A stretch of 31,940 nucleotides of DNA, from NCBI GenBank assembly GCA_011947345.1, contig JAAVTG010000088.1, positions 1 to 31,940 of the forward strand, read 5' to 3'. Shown in pieces: positions 18,323 through 29,513 of this stretch; position 1 is the stretch's first letter, and each line of letters opens with the position of its first letter. A program made the position numbers and the translations under genes. The notes below the pieces were generated by a model. It was not told the DNA's origin. It made no database searches and saw nothing but the letters and a program-made list of their open reading frames with translations. Origin of the DNA: Phytophthora quininea. Its lineage: Eukaryota > Oomycota > Peronosporomycetes > Peronosporales > Peronosporaceae.

Positions 18323-20493
18323 CTAAAAAGTCTTATATAACAACGAGTTACCAATTTCTGGGGAAACTCCGATGCTGTTTTCCGACGCCGCATGCAGGTT
18401 CTTGCTGATCAGTTTCAAGCAATCGTCCCGGATCTCCGTGGCGTTGTGCAAACTGGCAAGATCGAAAAACCCGACGACGTTGGTCGCATCCAAAGCTTGA
18501 AATATCTCGTGCTTGCAATATTGCTTGAGGGCCCTCAATACCGAACTGAGCAAATGCAAAAATTATCTCGGGAATGTTGGAAAACGAGACCTTTTGAGAA
18601 AGCACTTGCCTGATCGGCGGCAACAAACAGCGCAACTGCATCCTCGACCGAGACGCGGACGGTGTCGCAGTAGACGAATTCTAGTGCAACAGAAACGTCT
18701 GGCGGCTTACGCCTAGGATTTCGATCACTTTGGCACGACTCTCCTGCATCTAGCAAAGGAAAATCAAAAACAATGGTGAGGAAGTACGTACCCATTTTAC
18801 GCATTCTTACTTCAGTCCTCACCCCTCCGGTAAACATTGCTCGGAAGTACTGGTAGCGAGCGCACAAACCTCTATGAGCAGCTATTTCCGTGCCATCCAC
18901 TACAAACAAAAATAAGCGGGTCACCATATCATACAATACTCGCGAAAACCGGCCAATCTTACCAATGAACGTCACATCGCTCAATTCTTCATTGCCTTCC
19001 AACCACCGCAGATACTTTGGCAGCGAAGTCTCCCTTGCTGCATCGGCTTGTAAAACACACGTGCTGCTTTCTGGTTTTAGTTGCAGTTGCTTGCAACGAG
19101 TGTTCCCCATAACAATAAAATGGTTGTTGTAAATTCCCACGCCAACGTTATCTTTCGGGGCATTGTAGCACTCGATGTTGTACCACGCTTTTGATTCTAA
19201 GCAAATAGACGCGAGCGTTATTACTTCCAAGAGCGTGAGAATATATAAAGGCAGACTTAACGAAATCCAGCTCCCACATATCTGTTAGGTGATCGTTATC
19301 AGCGCTTACACTGTTTCGTCCACCAAAGACAAGCATAGTGTTGTTGCAGGAAACAGCGACAGCGTTAACTCGACGCGTAGGAATCGGGTAGCTTGGGTAG
19401 TGTTTCACAACCTCCACGAGCGACCATGTCTGAAGGGCTACACAGTTTTGTGGGTACTATGTATTACAACAGATATTCGTATCAGTGAACGACTTACCGA
19501 AGTCGTAGACATGGACATCATTGCAGCAGCCGTCTCGGTATAAGGTATAGTTATCGATTCTCTCTTCAATCCCCCAAACACCACAAGACTATTGTTATGG
19601 GCAGCCATCGCGGCGCCATAACTAATTGACACAGCGCAAAACTGTTAGTTGACCAGTAACAACTTCGTTAAAGAGCAAGTTGACACTTACCGGGCCGATG
19701 GAGGTTGCCCAGTTGTTTCCAGCAACGTCCACGTGTTCGACACTAGCAAAATAACATTAGCTCGTGTCACAAGAGAATCACAAAGGCACGGTACCTATAT
19801 CGAATCTGTAAAGATCATTTACGCTGGGATTTGAGTTAAGCCCAACGGAAACGTATCCACCAAAGCAATAAATTGCGCCACCTACTAGCACAAAATTCGT
19901 GACGTTGTAGAACCTGGGCAATTCATCGCTTCAAGACGTACCATACAGCGCAAGTGCATAACCTGATTTTGCTTTGGGGTGATGGCCACCAACACTGATG
20001 TTGCTCCATTCTCGAGTTTCTGAAGAGAGAGCATTCCAGTCACTCACTGTACGAATTAAGGCGCCTTCTTATCCAGATACTTACTGAAGTTGAACGTGGT
20101 AAGGGTCACGACAACCACATTCTTCCGTCGACCAACTGTATCACCTGGAGCCCTCACAATGGTGCCCCCAGCACGTAGAAGCAATCCTTGTAGCAGACCC
20201 CAGCGTGACCTACCCGAAATGGTTGGGCCTTTCCATTAATCTCCACTCTGCTCCACTCGTAGCGCTTGAAATTGAACTCGAAAACTTTGTCGAGGCCTGC
20301 AGAACAGCGAGTGGATCAATTACGTAGTCATGCAAGGAAAAGTTACATCCATGACAGTACCTCCAAAATGGAAAATCGAGTCCCCATAGATGGCCCACGC
20401 ACGGGGCCCGTGCTTTAGATTCATAGTCGTCCTAGTCCAGTGGTCGATCATGCACGGGATGTCCTGCCACGCGGACGCGAGCACGCTGCTCAT
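18323..20493 (-). CDS. kelch-BTB protein, many exons, several frame breaks
   Basis: Start at 20493 (MSSVLASAWQDIPCMIDHW). Exons, approximate: 20493-20361, 20296-20095, 20019-19942, 19884-19795, 19742-19691, 19641-19498, 19437-19261, 19196-18963, 18899-about 18818, about 18754-18610, 18545-18323. They encode about five kelch repeats (YCFGGYVSVG, NNTMLVFGGR, TDMWELDF), then a BTB domain (GTEIAAHRGLCARYQYFRAM) and a BACK-like helical part (LASLHNATEIRDDCLKLIS). Kelch propellers bind substrates, and BTB domains recruit Cullin-3 ubiquitin ligases, so an adaptor role is inferred. Breaks that need one extra base occur at G5 runs 20165-20169 and 19571-19575, and near 18705-18712 and 18528-18538. The donor of the 19261 exon reads TTAAGT rather than GTAAGT. 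One intron (18609-18546) uses a GC donor. The gene is either decaying or carries clustered sequencing deletions. Confidence 0.7.
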
Positions 20494-20775
20494 CGTGACT
20501 AAATATTCGATAGTGTCGATGAGCCGAAATTGACGCAACTGGATTGACGGGCAGTGACTGACAACTTCCGCTGTTCTCCGAAGACCTTGTGCAGATCGCT
20601 GGTTGAATGGAATTCACGACAATCAAAATGTATTTTGCTCTATATCATGGCTTGCCAACACACATACTTCACTACTACCAAGCGCTTCCAACGCAAGCCG
20701 GGGCTTATCTGCGCAATGACCTCCTTCATCTGGGGTTCCACTGCCCGGGCCCTGAAGCAAGATCATGGTCTTTCT

Positions 20776-23700
20776 TCATGTCGAGATTGGGATGGATTGC
20801 TGTCCGTCGGAATGGCCAGTTGCAACAGAGGAAACTGATCCTCTGCTGCCGGTGCTGAAATCAACCTCGCCGTTGTCCAAACCATCCGCGCAGCTCTCCA
20901 GGTCACTCGATAGCTTGTCAAAAAACGAGAATGAACTCTTTCGGTGCGAAACTGATTTCCCGCTTCGACTACTTGTGTAGTCGCCAAACCGTGACGACTC
21001 GCTTGAACTTCCACTCGCACGGGTTGGCTCCCCTCGATCCGCTGGACTGCGAGGGATGCTGCTAGCAATGCTGCTAGCATCGCTCGCCTTCCTGCTCATG
21101 TACTGCACGACATTAGCCCGCTCTCGGACGCACTCGTTGTTCGCGCGCTTGAGATTGCGCACCCCTTTTTGCCGAGCAAGCAGGTCCTCAACAGGAACCG
21201 ACGCGATACGGCGAAATAGAGGCGGAGTACAAGACCTTGGGGCTTCGGCTGGGAAATCCACCGAACTAGACCGAGCGTGAATTGGTGAGAACACGAGCTC
21301 TTGCGCCGGAGATTTACCCAGCCAAGCTATTGATGAGCTATCCTCTTGCGATTGCTGCGACCGCGGAAGTGGCTTGCTCTTCCCCTCACTTGAGCAATTC
21401 GAACCGGTATCATCGTGATGGTCTAAAGTAAATGAAGCCGTGTTGGCGTAGGAATTGGTGCTTCTCGATAGAGTACTTTGGTCGCTCAATCCACGAGAGT
21501 CACGTACGCTTCCAGACCCCACCAGCTTCCTTACGCCCAGATCAGTTTTAAGCGGCGGTCCGTACGCGTCGTTTTCACGTGTCCCATTATGCGGCGGTGG
21601 CATCGAACTGTGCATGAATACTGCCTCGTGTTGCGGCTTGTCGATAGTATTTTGCCGTGCTTGCTCCACCCCAGATCGGAATGGGTCTGATAATGAACGC
21701 GATAATGCAGGCTCCTCTAACCTGCTCGCTTCCTTCTCCATACTTATCCGCTGGTGCTCATTTGACTTCCTTCGGTTGTCCAACGAGAACCCTTGGACAG
21801 AATGAGCTTGGGATTGTTTCGGCTGGCGAGGAAGAGGCAAAGGAGACGCTCCAATGGCCTCACGCAGCCACAATGCTGGTTTAGAATCGCCGCTTCTCAG
21901 CCCGGGAAAGCGCTTTCCGAACGCTGCGTTCGTCGTTGCCGCTTTTTCTCGGCCTTCTTCTTTTCCTTTTGGGTTTTCATATCTTTATGCCACTCTTCGA
22001 AGCGCTGTATCCATGCCAACGGTGAACGTCCGATCAACTGAGAGTCGTCGTCACTCCTGTCGTTTGCTGATCGCGTGCTTGGAGAGCTGGTCCCGCCGTT
22101 GCTTTGGATTTTCCTAGCATGCATAAAAGCCGAGCTTTTACTTCGCCGCTCACGTGTAAGTCCTTTGCCAGGAATACTCTCACCCGCCTCCAAACCGTTA
22201 ATGCGCTGGTGAATTAAATTCGTGTCAGACTTCATTCTACGTCCTTCAATCTCTTGAGGGTGCCATTCGATATCATTTGAAACTCGGCGAAAATCCCGTG
22301 CTCCCCACTGACGATAACTATCGGCTGAGCCCCAGTAGTTCTCAATAATCTGTCACCAAGAACATAATAGGATTAGTGTTAACAAAGATCTTAATGGGAG
22401 GCGTAATGGTAAGTGGACGTACTTCCAGCAGGAATCCTTCGTAGTACATCGCAAAGTTAGGATGCTCTTGCCGCAAAGCCTCTGTGTACCCTTCAGTGAG
22501 ATTCCGATCAAATGTTCTGAAGACAAACACGAGAAGTTAGACACCTACTCTAACGCCTTGCCTTCACACTACTTACCGCGCGAGGCGAGGAGGAATTTTA
22601 TCAGGATGTCGAAAAATACTTTGCTTGTTCTTGCGGTTGCCAAATATTCTTAATCTTGGTTCTGCTCTTGATTCCGAGCTCCGCCTGTCAGTCGTTGAGC
22701 TCCGTGCATCATCTGCTTGGACAGTGGATGCGACGATACCCGACGCTAACTGCAGGCGGTGGTGTGCCCTAAAATCCTCGATGCGGCCTCGAATCACACA
22801 ATCCTGCTTCGTAGAGTAATGCATCAATGATAAAGCATCCACTTCTTCTCTTCCAAGCTGCAAATACAACGGATAGCATTAAAATGATTGATAGCGTTCG
22901 CCAATGCGGTCAAAATATTCCACTTACCTCGTTTAAATGCTTCAGCATGTCGCCATAATTTTTGCAAGCCAAGAGCGTATCCCTTGCTTGCTGCAACAAA
23001 GCTAACGCCACCTTGAACAGTATCTACAATATCCAACAATGTAAGCTGCTGCTTGTTAAGCATACCACTTTGTAACAAGCAGCTTACCTCATCCCCTGGA
23101 GAAAAACCGCGTCCCAAATCTGAAACGTGACTTCCCGATCACAAGGGCTAGCGAAAAGCGTCAGAAACCACTCGGTGCACGCAAGAGAAAGCTCCATCCC
23201 AGATCCTCCGAGCTCCGTTAAATGATCGGACACTTCCGGGTACTGTATCCGCACGAGATCGGCAAACACGTGCTGATCCACTGCAAGCCCCAGCATTGTC
23301 GTATAATAATCGTCAGGAACCAGCTTCACTATCTGGATCAGCAAATAAAAGGCTTCTTCCTCGCCCAGATAGAGAAGGCAGCGAGAAACGATGTAGTTCA
23401 GGCCTTGGCAATAGCCAAGATTGGGGTTGTACAGTGAGTAAGCAACTAGCACGCGTCTCATCATCCCCGACTTCTCTTCCGTCCACAGTTCCTTGTCCTC
23501 GTCGGGCACAGTCCTGTGGAGATCCACATCGATCTGTCGTGTCGCCTCCGTGCTCTCCGATTCCGACGCCAATAAGCGCTCATACTGCCCTTTATTCTTC
23601 TCCATTTCAGTCTGTGCACCTGAGGCCAGCATCCACAATTTTCCGTGCAGTTCCTCGGGCACCGCTCCATACTCGAGGTCGTCGCGAAAGATAAGCCCTC

Positions 23701-24781
23701 TAATCCGCTCTTCGGTTCGCCATATTCCATGCGCAAGTGGTCCAAGCCCATCCGACGCTGAAGAATCTCCAGCACGATCACTAGCCTCTTTCCGCTGCTG
23801 TTGGTGCTCATATTCGAAGAGCAGGCGTTGCCACCGCGATTCCTGAAGCATGCTTGCAGTTTCCGGTGACACCAGATCGACGTCATCGATGTCCAAGTCA
23901 TCGTCATCCATGAAAATGCCGTGCTCCGACATTGGTGACCAGTCCTGTTGGTGTTTGGATAATTTAGTTACACACACGATTAGCAAAAACTGCCACCTAT
24001 CGAAAACTACTATTGCAATATACCGGCGCATTAATCATGGAGCTGCGTTCATCAATCGACCGACGATTGGACAGCGACACCGCCACCGTCTGCAGCGCTA
24101 GCACATTGCTGTACACTGCAACACAAACAAAACAAAACAAAAACAAATCGTTAAAACCCCCACACAAAATCCACCTCTTCCATGCGCACCTTTCTCCATG
24201 TCCATGACCTTGAGCAGGTCGTCCGGCTGGAACAAGTCTGCCCGTGCGACGCCAAGCACTTCGCACGCTCTATTCATATCGGAGAATGCATCCAAGAGCG
24301 CCACGATCGAACAAGGAGCACCACAAAATAAAAAACATTAGCGTTAGCCCTTTGAAACGAGCAAACCAGCAGCAGCTGGACGCATCAGCACAGCTCGCCA
24401 CCCCGAGCAGCCAATTTTTTGTTGTTGTTTGTTTGACTGGGTGGCGAGTGTCTGCAGTGCCGACTACAAGACCTACCGGAGATAAAGCCTCACATTGCTG
24501 AGGGCGTCTGCGTCCGACCCGTTCGTCTCGTCGCTGAGGGCATAGACGTCCGTATGGCCACCCCGCAACGGACTGATCTGGCTCTTCATGCCCAGCGCCT
24601 TGTAAAGCTTATTCACCAGGTCGCAAAGCAGCTCGCCCGAGTGCAGCGCGGCCGGGAGATCACCAAAGAACTTGTCGCCCAGCACCATCTCCATCCAGCG
24701 TCGCACGATCTCGCCGTCCTTGCTGGGCACGTGCGTTGGCGACAGCATGACGCCCGTGGCCAGCTCATCGTCCAGCTCCAT
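20776..24781 (-). CDS. calponin-homology plus TBC RabGAP fusion protein, eight exons
   Basis: Exons 24781-24477, 24269-24190, 24115-24024, 23944-23088, 23023-22928, 22857-22577, 22516-22423 and 22349-20776 chain in phase except once. Exons 1-3 form a calponin-homology domain: EIVRRWMEMVLGDKFFGDLP, LHSGELLCDLVNKL, and across a phase-2 splice NVRLYLRACEVLGVARADLF. Exon 4 carries a TBC domain with the Arg finger in IDVDLHRTVPDE, the Gln finger in NPNLGYCQGLNYI, and GMELSLACTEWFLTLFASP. TBC domains accelerate GTP hydrolysis by Rab proteins; CH domains often bind actin or microtubules. The long last exon is Ser-rich, probably disordered, with a basic coiled stretch (QKEKKKAEKKRQRRTQR). One base is missing near 21900-21910 in the last exon, and the exon 4-5 junction is off by one base. 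The protein is about 1,120 residues. Confidence 0.75.
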
Positions 24782-24934
24782 TGCCGAGTCGAGCCCCCAG
24801 AACCGGCACGCCGTCCGGTGCGGAAACGCGAGGAGAACTGAACCGCGGGGTACCAGTGTACCTCAACGTACTGGCTATACCCAACCCTTTAGTAACAGAT
24901 ATACCATTTTGGACGGGTCTCAATCGAATGCGGC

Positions 24935-24951
24935 ACCGAGAAGTTCTCGGT
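24935..24951. promoter_or_regulatory. perfect 8-bp inverted repeat upstream of the CH-TBC gene
   Basis: ACCGAGAA-G-TTCTCGGT is a perfect dyad with a one-base centre, about 155 bp upstream of the CH-TBC start and within the 299-bp gap to the LETM1 stop. It could bind a dimeric regulator or form a hairpin. The spacing does not fit a canonical heat-shock element. Confidence 0.3.
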
Positions 24952-25080
24952 CTCGGCGAGAACGACAAGCGTATGTTCAATACGATCTATTGCGGCAGTC
25001 AAAATCCCCAACCATGTCTGCAAGTCCTGGGTAAACTGCTGTCATGCCTGCCCCAGGCACGGGCGTGATGGTGGTCCAGA

Positions 25081-27506
25081 TTACTGGGCCTTCTCCTTCG
25101 CGTCCTTGCTCTTGCGACTGTTGGTCCGCTTGACCTTGGCCTTGTCTGCCTTCGCCTTTTCGGCTTCTGCAGCGGCAGCAGCTTCTGCGTCGACCGGTTC
25201 CTGAAGCGCGATACGACCCGTAGCCTCCAGACTCTCGCGGCACTTGGCAATCCATGCAACCAACTCCTCCAGCGCAACTACACAACGACAACAACAACAA
25301 ACTGTTAGCATCCAGTCAGCACCAAAATCTCAAAGTCCACGTACTTTTGCCGTCGTTGTCTTCATCAATGAGCGAAACGACCCATTCGACGTCCTCCTGG
25401 GTGTTGGCCTTCCGGAGAATCGTCATAACGGCGTCACGCAGTTCCTCAGCCGTCAGCACGCCATCGCTATCGCGGTCCAGAATGTTGAGACGGTCGCCAA
25501 CGTGACGGTCAACCTCCTCGATCTCCACCTCCAGGTTCGACAGCATAGACTCGAGCTTCTTCATCATGCGACCAGCAGTCTTGTTCTCCGTGGTCTGTGC
25601 ACCAATGCGACCAGCAGCAAGCAAACTCTCGACGTCCATATCGTACTTGTTCTGCTTCAACTGTGTCACAGTCTGGCGCTCCTTCTCGACCAGAGACTTG
25701 AATGCAAGCGACTCGAGTGCGCTCAGTTCCTCCAGACTCACAATGTTTTCGATCGTCTTCGGCACCGGAGCCTCCTCAGGCTGAGGCTCAGTGACCGCAC
25801 TCAACGGAGTAGCAGCAGCAGGCGTCACTTCCTGGGCCTTCTCCGCAATTACGTCAGCAATAACCTGCTCCACTTCAGTCTGGGGCTCGACAGCAGCGGC
25901 CTCGCTTTCGGCCTTTTGCTGTGCCTCAGCATCCTTCTTCTGCGTCTCATCGCGGAACTTCTCTTCGTCCGCAATCAACTCATTCTGGTAGCGAATACTG
26001 TCGAGTTTCAGCTTGCGCATTTCAGGAGTCGTCTCCTCCGTGGCAGCCTTGGCCGCCAGAGCCACCTCAGTCACCACCTCTTCATCCATAGACGACATGG
26101 ACGTAGCCAAAGCCTCCTCCAGGTTGTCCGTGGCCGTGATATTCAGCGCTCGCGACATGATGAGCAGAGACGCCGGCACATTCTTGTTGATAGACAAGTC
26201 CAGCCACTGGCGCATTTGACGAACGTAACCGGCCTTGGTGAGTCCTGTAGCACGCATGCCACGCTCCATGCAGGCCATCTGCAGCTCCTCCTTGTCAAGC
26301 GAGTCCAAGCCTTCCCAAATAATGTCCTGGTCGTCCTTCTTCAGCTGACGAATGCGATTCCGCAGCTGGAAACGAAGGATATTGTCGTTGCCAAAGTGCT
26401 GCACACCCATGTATCGACACATGCCCACAAGCTGCGGTCGAGAAATATTGTCCAGCATCAGTTCGTCGTCGAATAGCTTGGCAACCTGAAGCGTTTCCTC
26501 CGAGGTCAGAGGCTCGCCGCGCTGGGCACGCTCAACGAAGTTCATCACCTCGCTGGCCGTAGCCTTGCGCTCCTCTGACACGCCTTCCGTGTCGCGCGTG
26601 TCCTGCATAATTTCCTTAACCGTGTCTTGCAAGAAGCCTGCGAGAGCCACACGCATCTGCAACTGGCGCTTCATGTCCTCCTCGCGCTGGAACGAGTCCT
26701 TGTACGTGCTGGGCAGCATGTTGGGGAACACCTTGAGCGCCACAGGCAACAGCAACTCCATGAACGGCACGATCACAAAGAACGCAAACGGCACCAAACG
26801 CAGCAGATCCGCCACCGTTCGCTGCAACTGTTTCCTCTCACGGCGAGAGAGCGCGTTGCCCTTCAGCAGACGACGCAGGATACGCGTCGACGTCGACACG
26901 TCGGCGTACAGTAGCTTGGTGCCGAGCCAGTAGTGGTCGAGCTCCTCTTTAGCCTTGCCCTTCATCTTGATGAGCCAGGCCTTGACAGCTGCAGGGTCCG
27001 TCACCAAAACCTGCAGCGCATGGGCCACGGCCTTGAGGCCCTGCATGGTTAGCTGTGGCGTGCGCTTGAGCAACGTCACCGCGCGCTCCGGAACCTTGGG
27101 CAGCTCTTTCTCCACGTCCTGCACGCGGATCATGCGGCGTTCGCCGCCCTTCTCCAGCGCCGACTCGAGCATCTCCTCCTGGACGCGGATCTTGCTGCGG
27201 CGTCGTCTGGCGGCCGCGATCTTCTTCTTGGCGGCGGCAGCTTCTGCCGGGGTGGGGGGCCGCCGTCCCGGGGGTTGTCGGCTTGGTCGGCAGCGCTGCG
27301 AACCCGCGGGTCTGCAGCAACGAGTACTGCGGGAAGCTGACGGGGTTCAGCACAGCCAGCGACGGCTGACGTACGCCCCGCGGCCCATTGAAGCTTGAGA
27401 ACTGGTAGATGGAGTTGGTCAATGGCGCTTGGGCCTGTAAATGCGGCGGCAGCGCCCGCACTAGCCGCTGCGACCGCACGGCGTTGCGGAGACTCGACCG
27501 AAGCAT
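25081..27506 (-). CDS. LETM1: LETM1 family mitochondrial inner-membrane protein with EF-hands, two exons
   Basis: LETM1 proteins keep mitochondrial K+/H+ or Ca2+/H+ balance and contact mitochondrial ribosomes. The start at 27506 gives a basic presequence (MLRSSLRNAVRSQRLVRALP). The LETM1 core has HYWLGTKLLYADVSTSTRIL, a hydrophobic segment LLRLVPFAFFVIVPFMELLL, PSTYKDSFQREEDMKRQL and SRPQLVGMCRYMGVQHFGND. A coiled coil (RYQNELIADEEKFRDETQKK) and two EF-hands follow, DRDSDGVLTAEEL and, across the intron, DEDNDGKIALEEL. The acceptor and donor (25278 and 25344) join in phase. The presequence frame and the main frame meet in a C6 run near 27255-27265 and differ by one base. Here the repair is one C fewer or two more, unlike the other breaks in the window. 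The C terminus is Lys-rich. It diverges from the PHP gene across 200 bp. Confidence 0.9.
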
Positions 27507-27706
27507 CCTTCCAGAGCTGCTGCTGATCTTGAAATGGCCGGTTGGGAAGTGCTATACTGAAGATCTCGCTTAGGTTGACGAGTCGTATCCACCAAAACTG
27601 GGCTAAGCTGATTGAATGTATACGCGGGTTTGGTTGATTGACCTATTTTTCACTTAAGCGAGAATCAACGTGCATTCCGTTTGACAAAGTCATTCTGCGG
27701 TCGCCA

Positions 27707-29438
27707 ATGGTGTCGGCGTCGGCGAGCGGCCACCGCAAGGGCAAGAAGAAGGGCAAGAAGACCAAACGTAAGCCCGTGAACCTGCAGGCCAACTTCAACC
27801 GTAAGTGCTCGCTCGCCAGCGGCGTCGTGGGCCCTTCCTACGAGGCGCTGAGCGACGCCATGTTCCCGGCCAATGACCACCGCGCTCACGACGAGGCTGT
27901 TGACCCTCGCACTGCAGGCGACGCCGCCAGCGGCGACTTTCATCTGCACAGGTGCGACATGTCCTAACCTCCTGCGACTACCGGTATGGTGTTTGACGGT
28001 GCACTTTACGTGTGGTTGCTACAGCATCTGCAGCGATGGCAAGCTCAAACCCAGCGAAGTGATCGCCAAAGCAGCAGCCAACGGCGTGACGTACATGTCG
28101 CTGACCGACCACGACACGATGGCTGGTGTGGGTGAAGCCATCGCAGCGGCGCAGAAGCTCGGCGTGTTGGTGTTCCCAGGCGTCGAGATCAGTGCCGAGG
28201 TCAAAGGCGGCGAGAACCTGCACATTCTTGGCTACTTTTACCCGGGCTCCAACAGTGTAGAGCTGGAGAAGCAATTGCTGAAGATCCGCACAGGACGCCA
28301 TAAGCGAGGCAAGGGGATGCTAAAGAAGTTGGTGCGTGGATGGAGGCTGAAAGGGCAGGAAGTTGTTGCAATCAGTTGATGAGCTTGGTTTGGCAGGAGG
28401 AGATGGGTATCAAGCTGAAATGGGAGCGCGTGCTGGAGATTGCTGGCGAGGCTGCGCCTGGTCGACCGCACGTGGCGGAAGCGCTTGTGGAAGCCGGCCA
28501 TGTCGCCAACTTCCGTCAGGCGTTTGCAAGGTACCTGCATAACGATGGGCCTGCATACGTCGAGGTACTATAAGTGGTGGATGCAAGATGTTCATCCGAA
28601 TTCTGTATAACATTTGTTTTGGTCATTTGAAATGCATCACGTCAGGGAGAGGATTTCCCGCCAGAAGAAGCCATCAAACTCATCGCCAGCGCTGGAGGAG
28701 TGTCTGTGCTAGCGCATCCGTGGTGCTGCAAAGTAAGATTTCGCTGTGTGTTTGGTGCATTCCGTCCATTGGACTAACTAGCGCGGTGCTCATGTGCCAG
28801 AATCCGCTGACACTTGTTCCAGAACTCGCCAAGCTGGGCATCCAGGTTTGGCCATGGTAGTTTTTTGTACTTTTCTGTGGGACTAGTGAGTAACGATTAT
28901 ATTCTAGGGTATCGAGGTGTACCACGACACAGCAAAGATCGATATGTATGGCTCCTTGGCAAAAGAATCGGGTCTTTTGAAGGTGAAGCTCGATCATGCT
29001 TCAAACGGATCGCTCGCTTTGTCTGATTGAACTTGGCATGTTGTTCTTGTTCAGATGGGAGGGTCAGATTTTCACGGCATTGATCCAGCCACGGAACGTA
29101 CTCCTGGTGGAATCCCTTTTCCGCGCACTCATGTTGACCGCTTCCTTGCTCATGCGTTGAAGGTGTGGGAGCGGCCTCTTGTGGAGAGGCTTCGGGTTAT
29201 GGCTGAAGCTATCAAGGCCGCAGGGCCTGGCACAGGTGTATCGGATGAGCTGCTTATCTGGAAAGCGCAAGAACCGTTGGTGCGCCAAACACTGTTACAG
29301 CTTGGTATGGAAATGGAAATTGTAAAGGCGGAAGGAGCTGACAGCAGCAGCTCTAACGAAGACAAGAGCGACGATGCCGACGATGACAGCACTGTCGATA
29401 GTCACTATAGAACCATTCGCGTTATTGCTAAACGATAG
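27707..29438 (+). CDS. PHP-domain phosphoesterase (RNase AM/TrpH-like), seven exons
   Basis: Exons 27707-27951, 28025-28331, 28397-28564, 28646-28732, 28801-28845, 28908-28982 and 29055-29438 all join in phase to 436 residues. PHP enzymes use a cluster of His/Asp/Glu-bound metals to hydrolyse phosphoesters. The signature pieces are visible: DFHLHS (split by intron 1) with CSDGKLKPSEVIAKAAANGV, SLTDHDTMAGVGEAIAAAQK, VFPGVEISAEV with the metal-binding Glu, VSVLAHPW, and SDFHGIDP. This order matches the bacterial family of 5'-3' exonucleases and 3',5'-nucleotide phosphatases represented by RNase AM/TrpH. The N-terminal 60 residues are very basic (GHRKGKKKGKKTKRKPVN), perhaps for RNA binding or nuclear targeting, and the tail is acidic. 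The exact substrate is unknown. Confidence 0.87.
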
Positions 29439-29513
29439 AAGCAAAACACGACACGACTGGCAAACCCTTTGGATTTTGCAGCACTGCAATGCGGACACTG
29501 TGTTTCCAACCCG

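Noticed and set aside
24935..24951. Heat-shock element
   Set aside because: The GAA and TTC blocks are one base apart, not the two required by the standard element.
25244..26476. A 410-codon open frame on the plus strand
   Set aside because: It lies wholly opposite the LETM1 coding sequence and its His/Leu/Arg-rich composition is that of an antisense reading of a GC-rich gene. No domain is visible.
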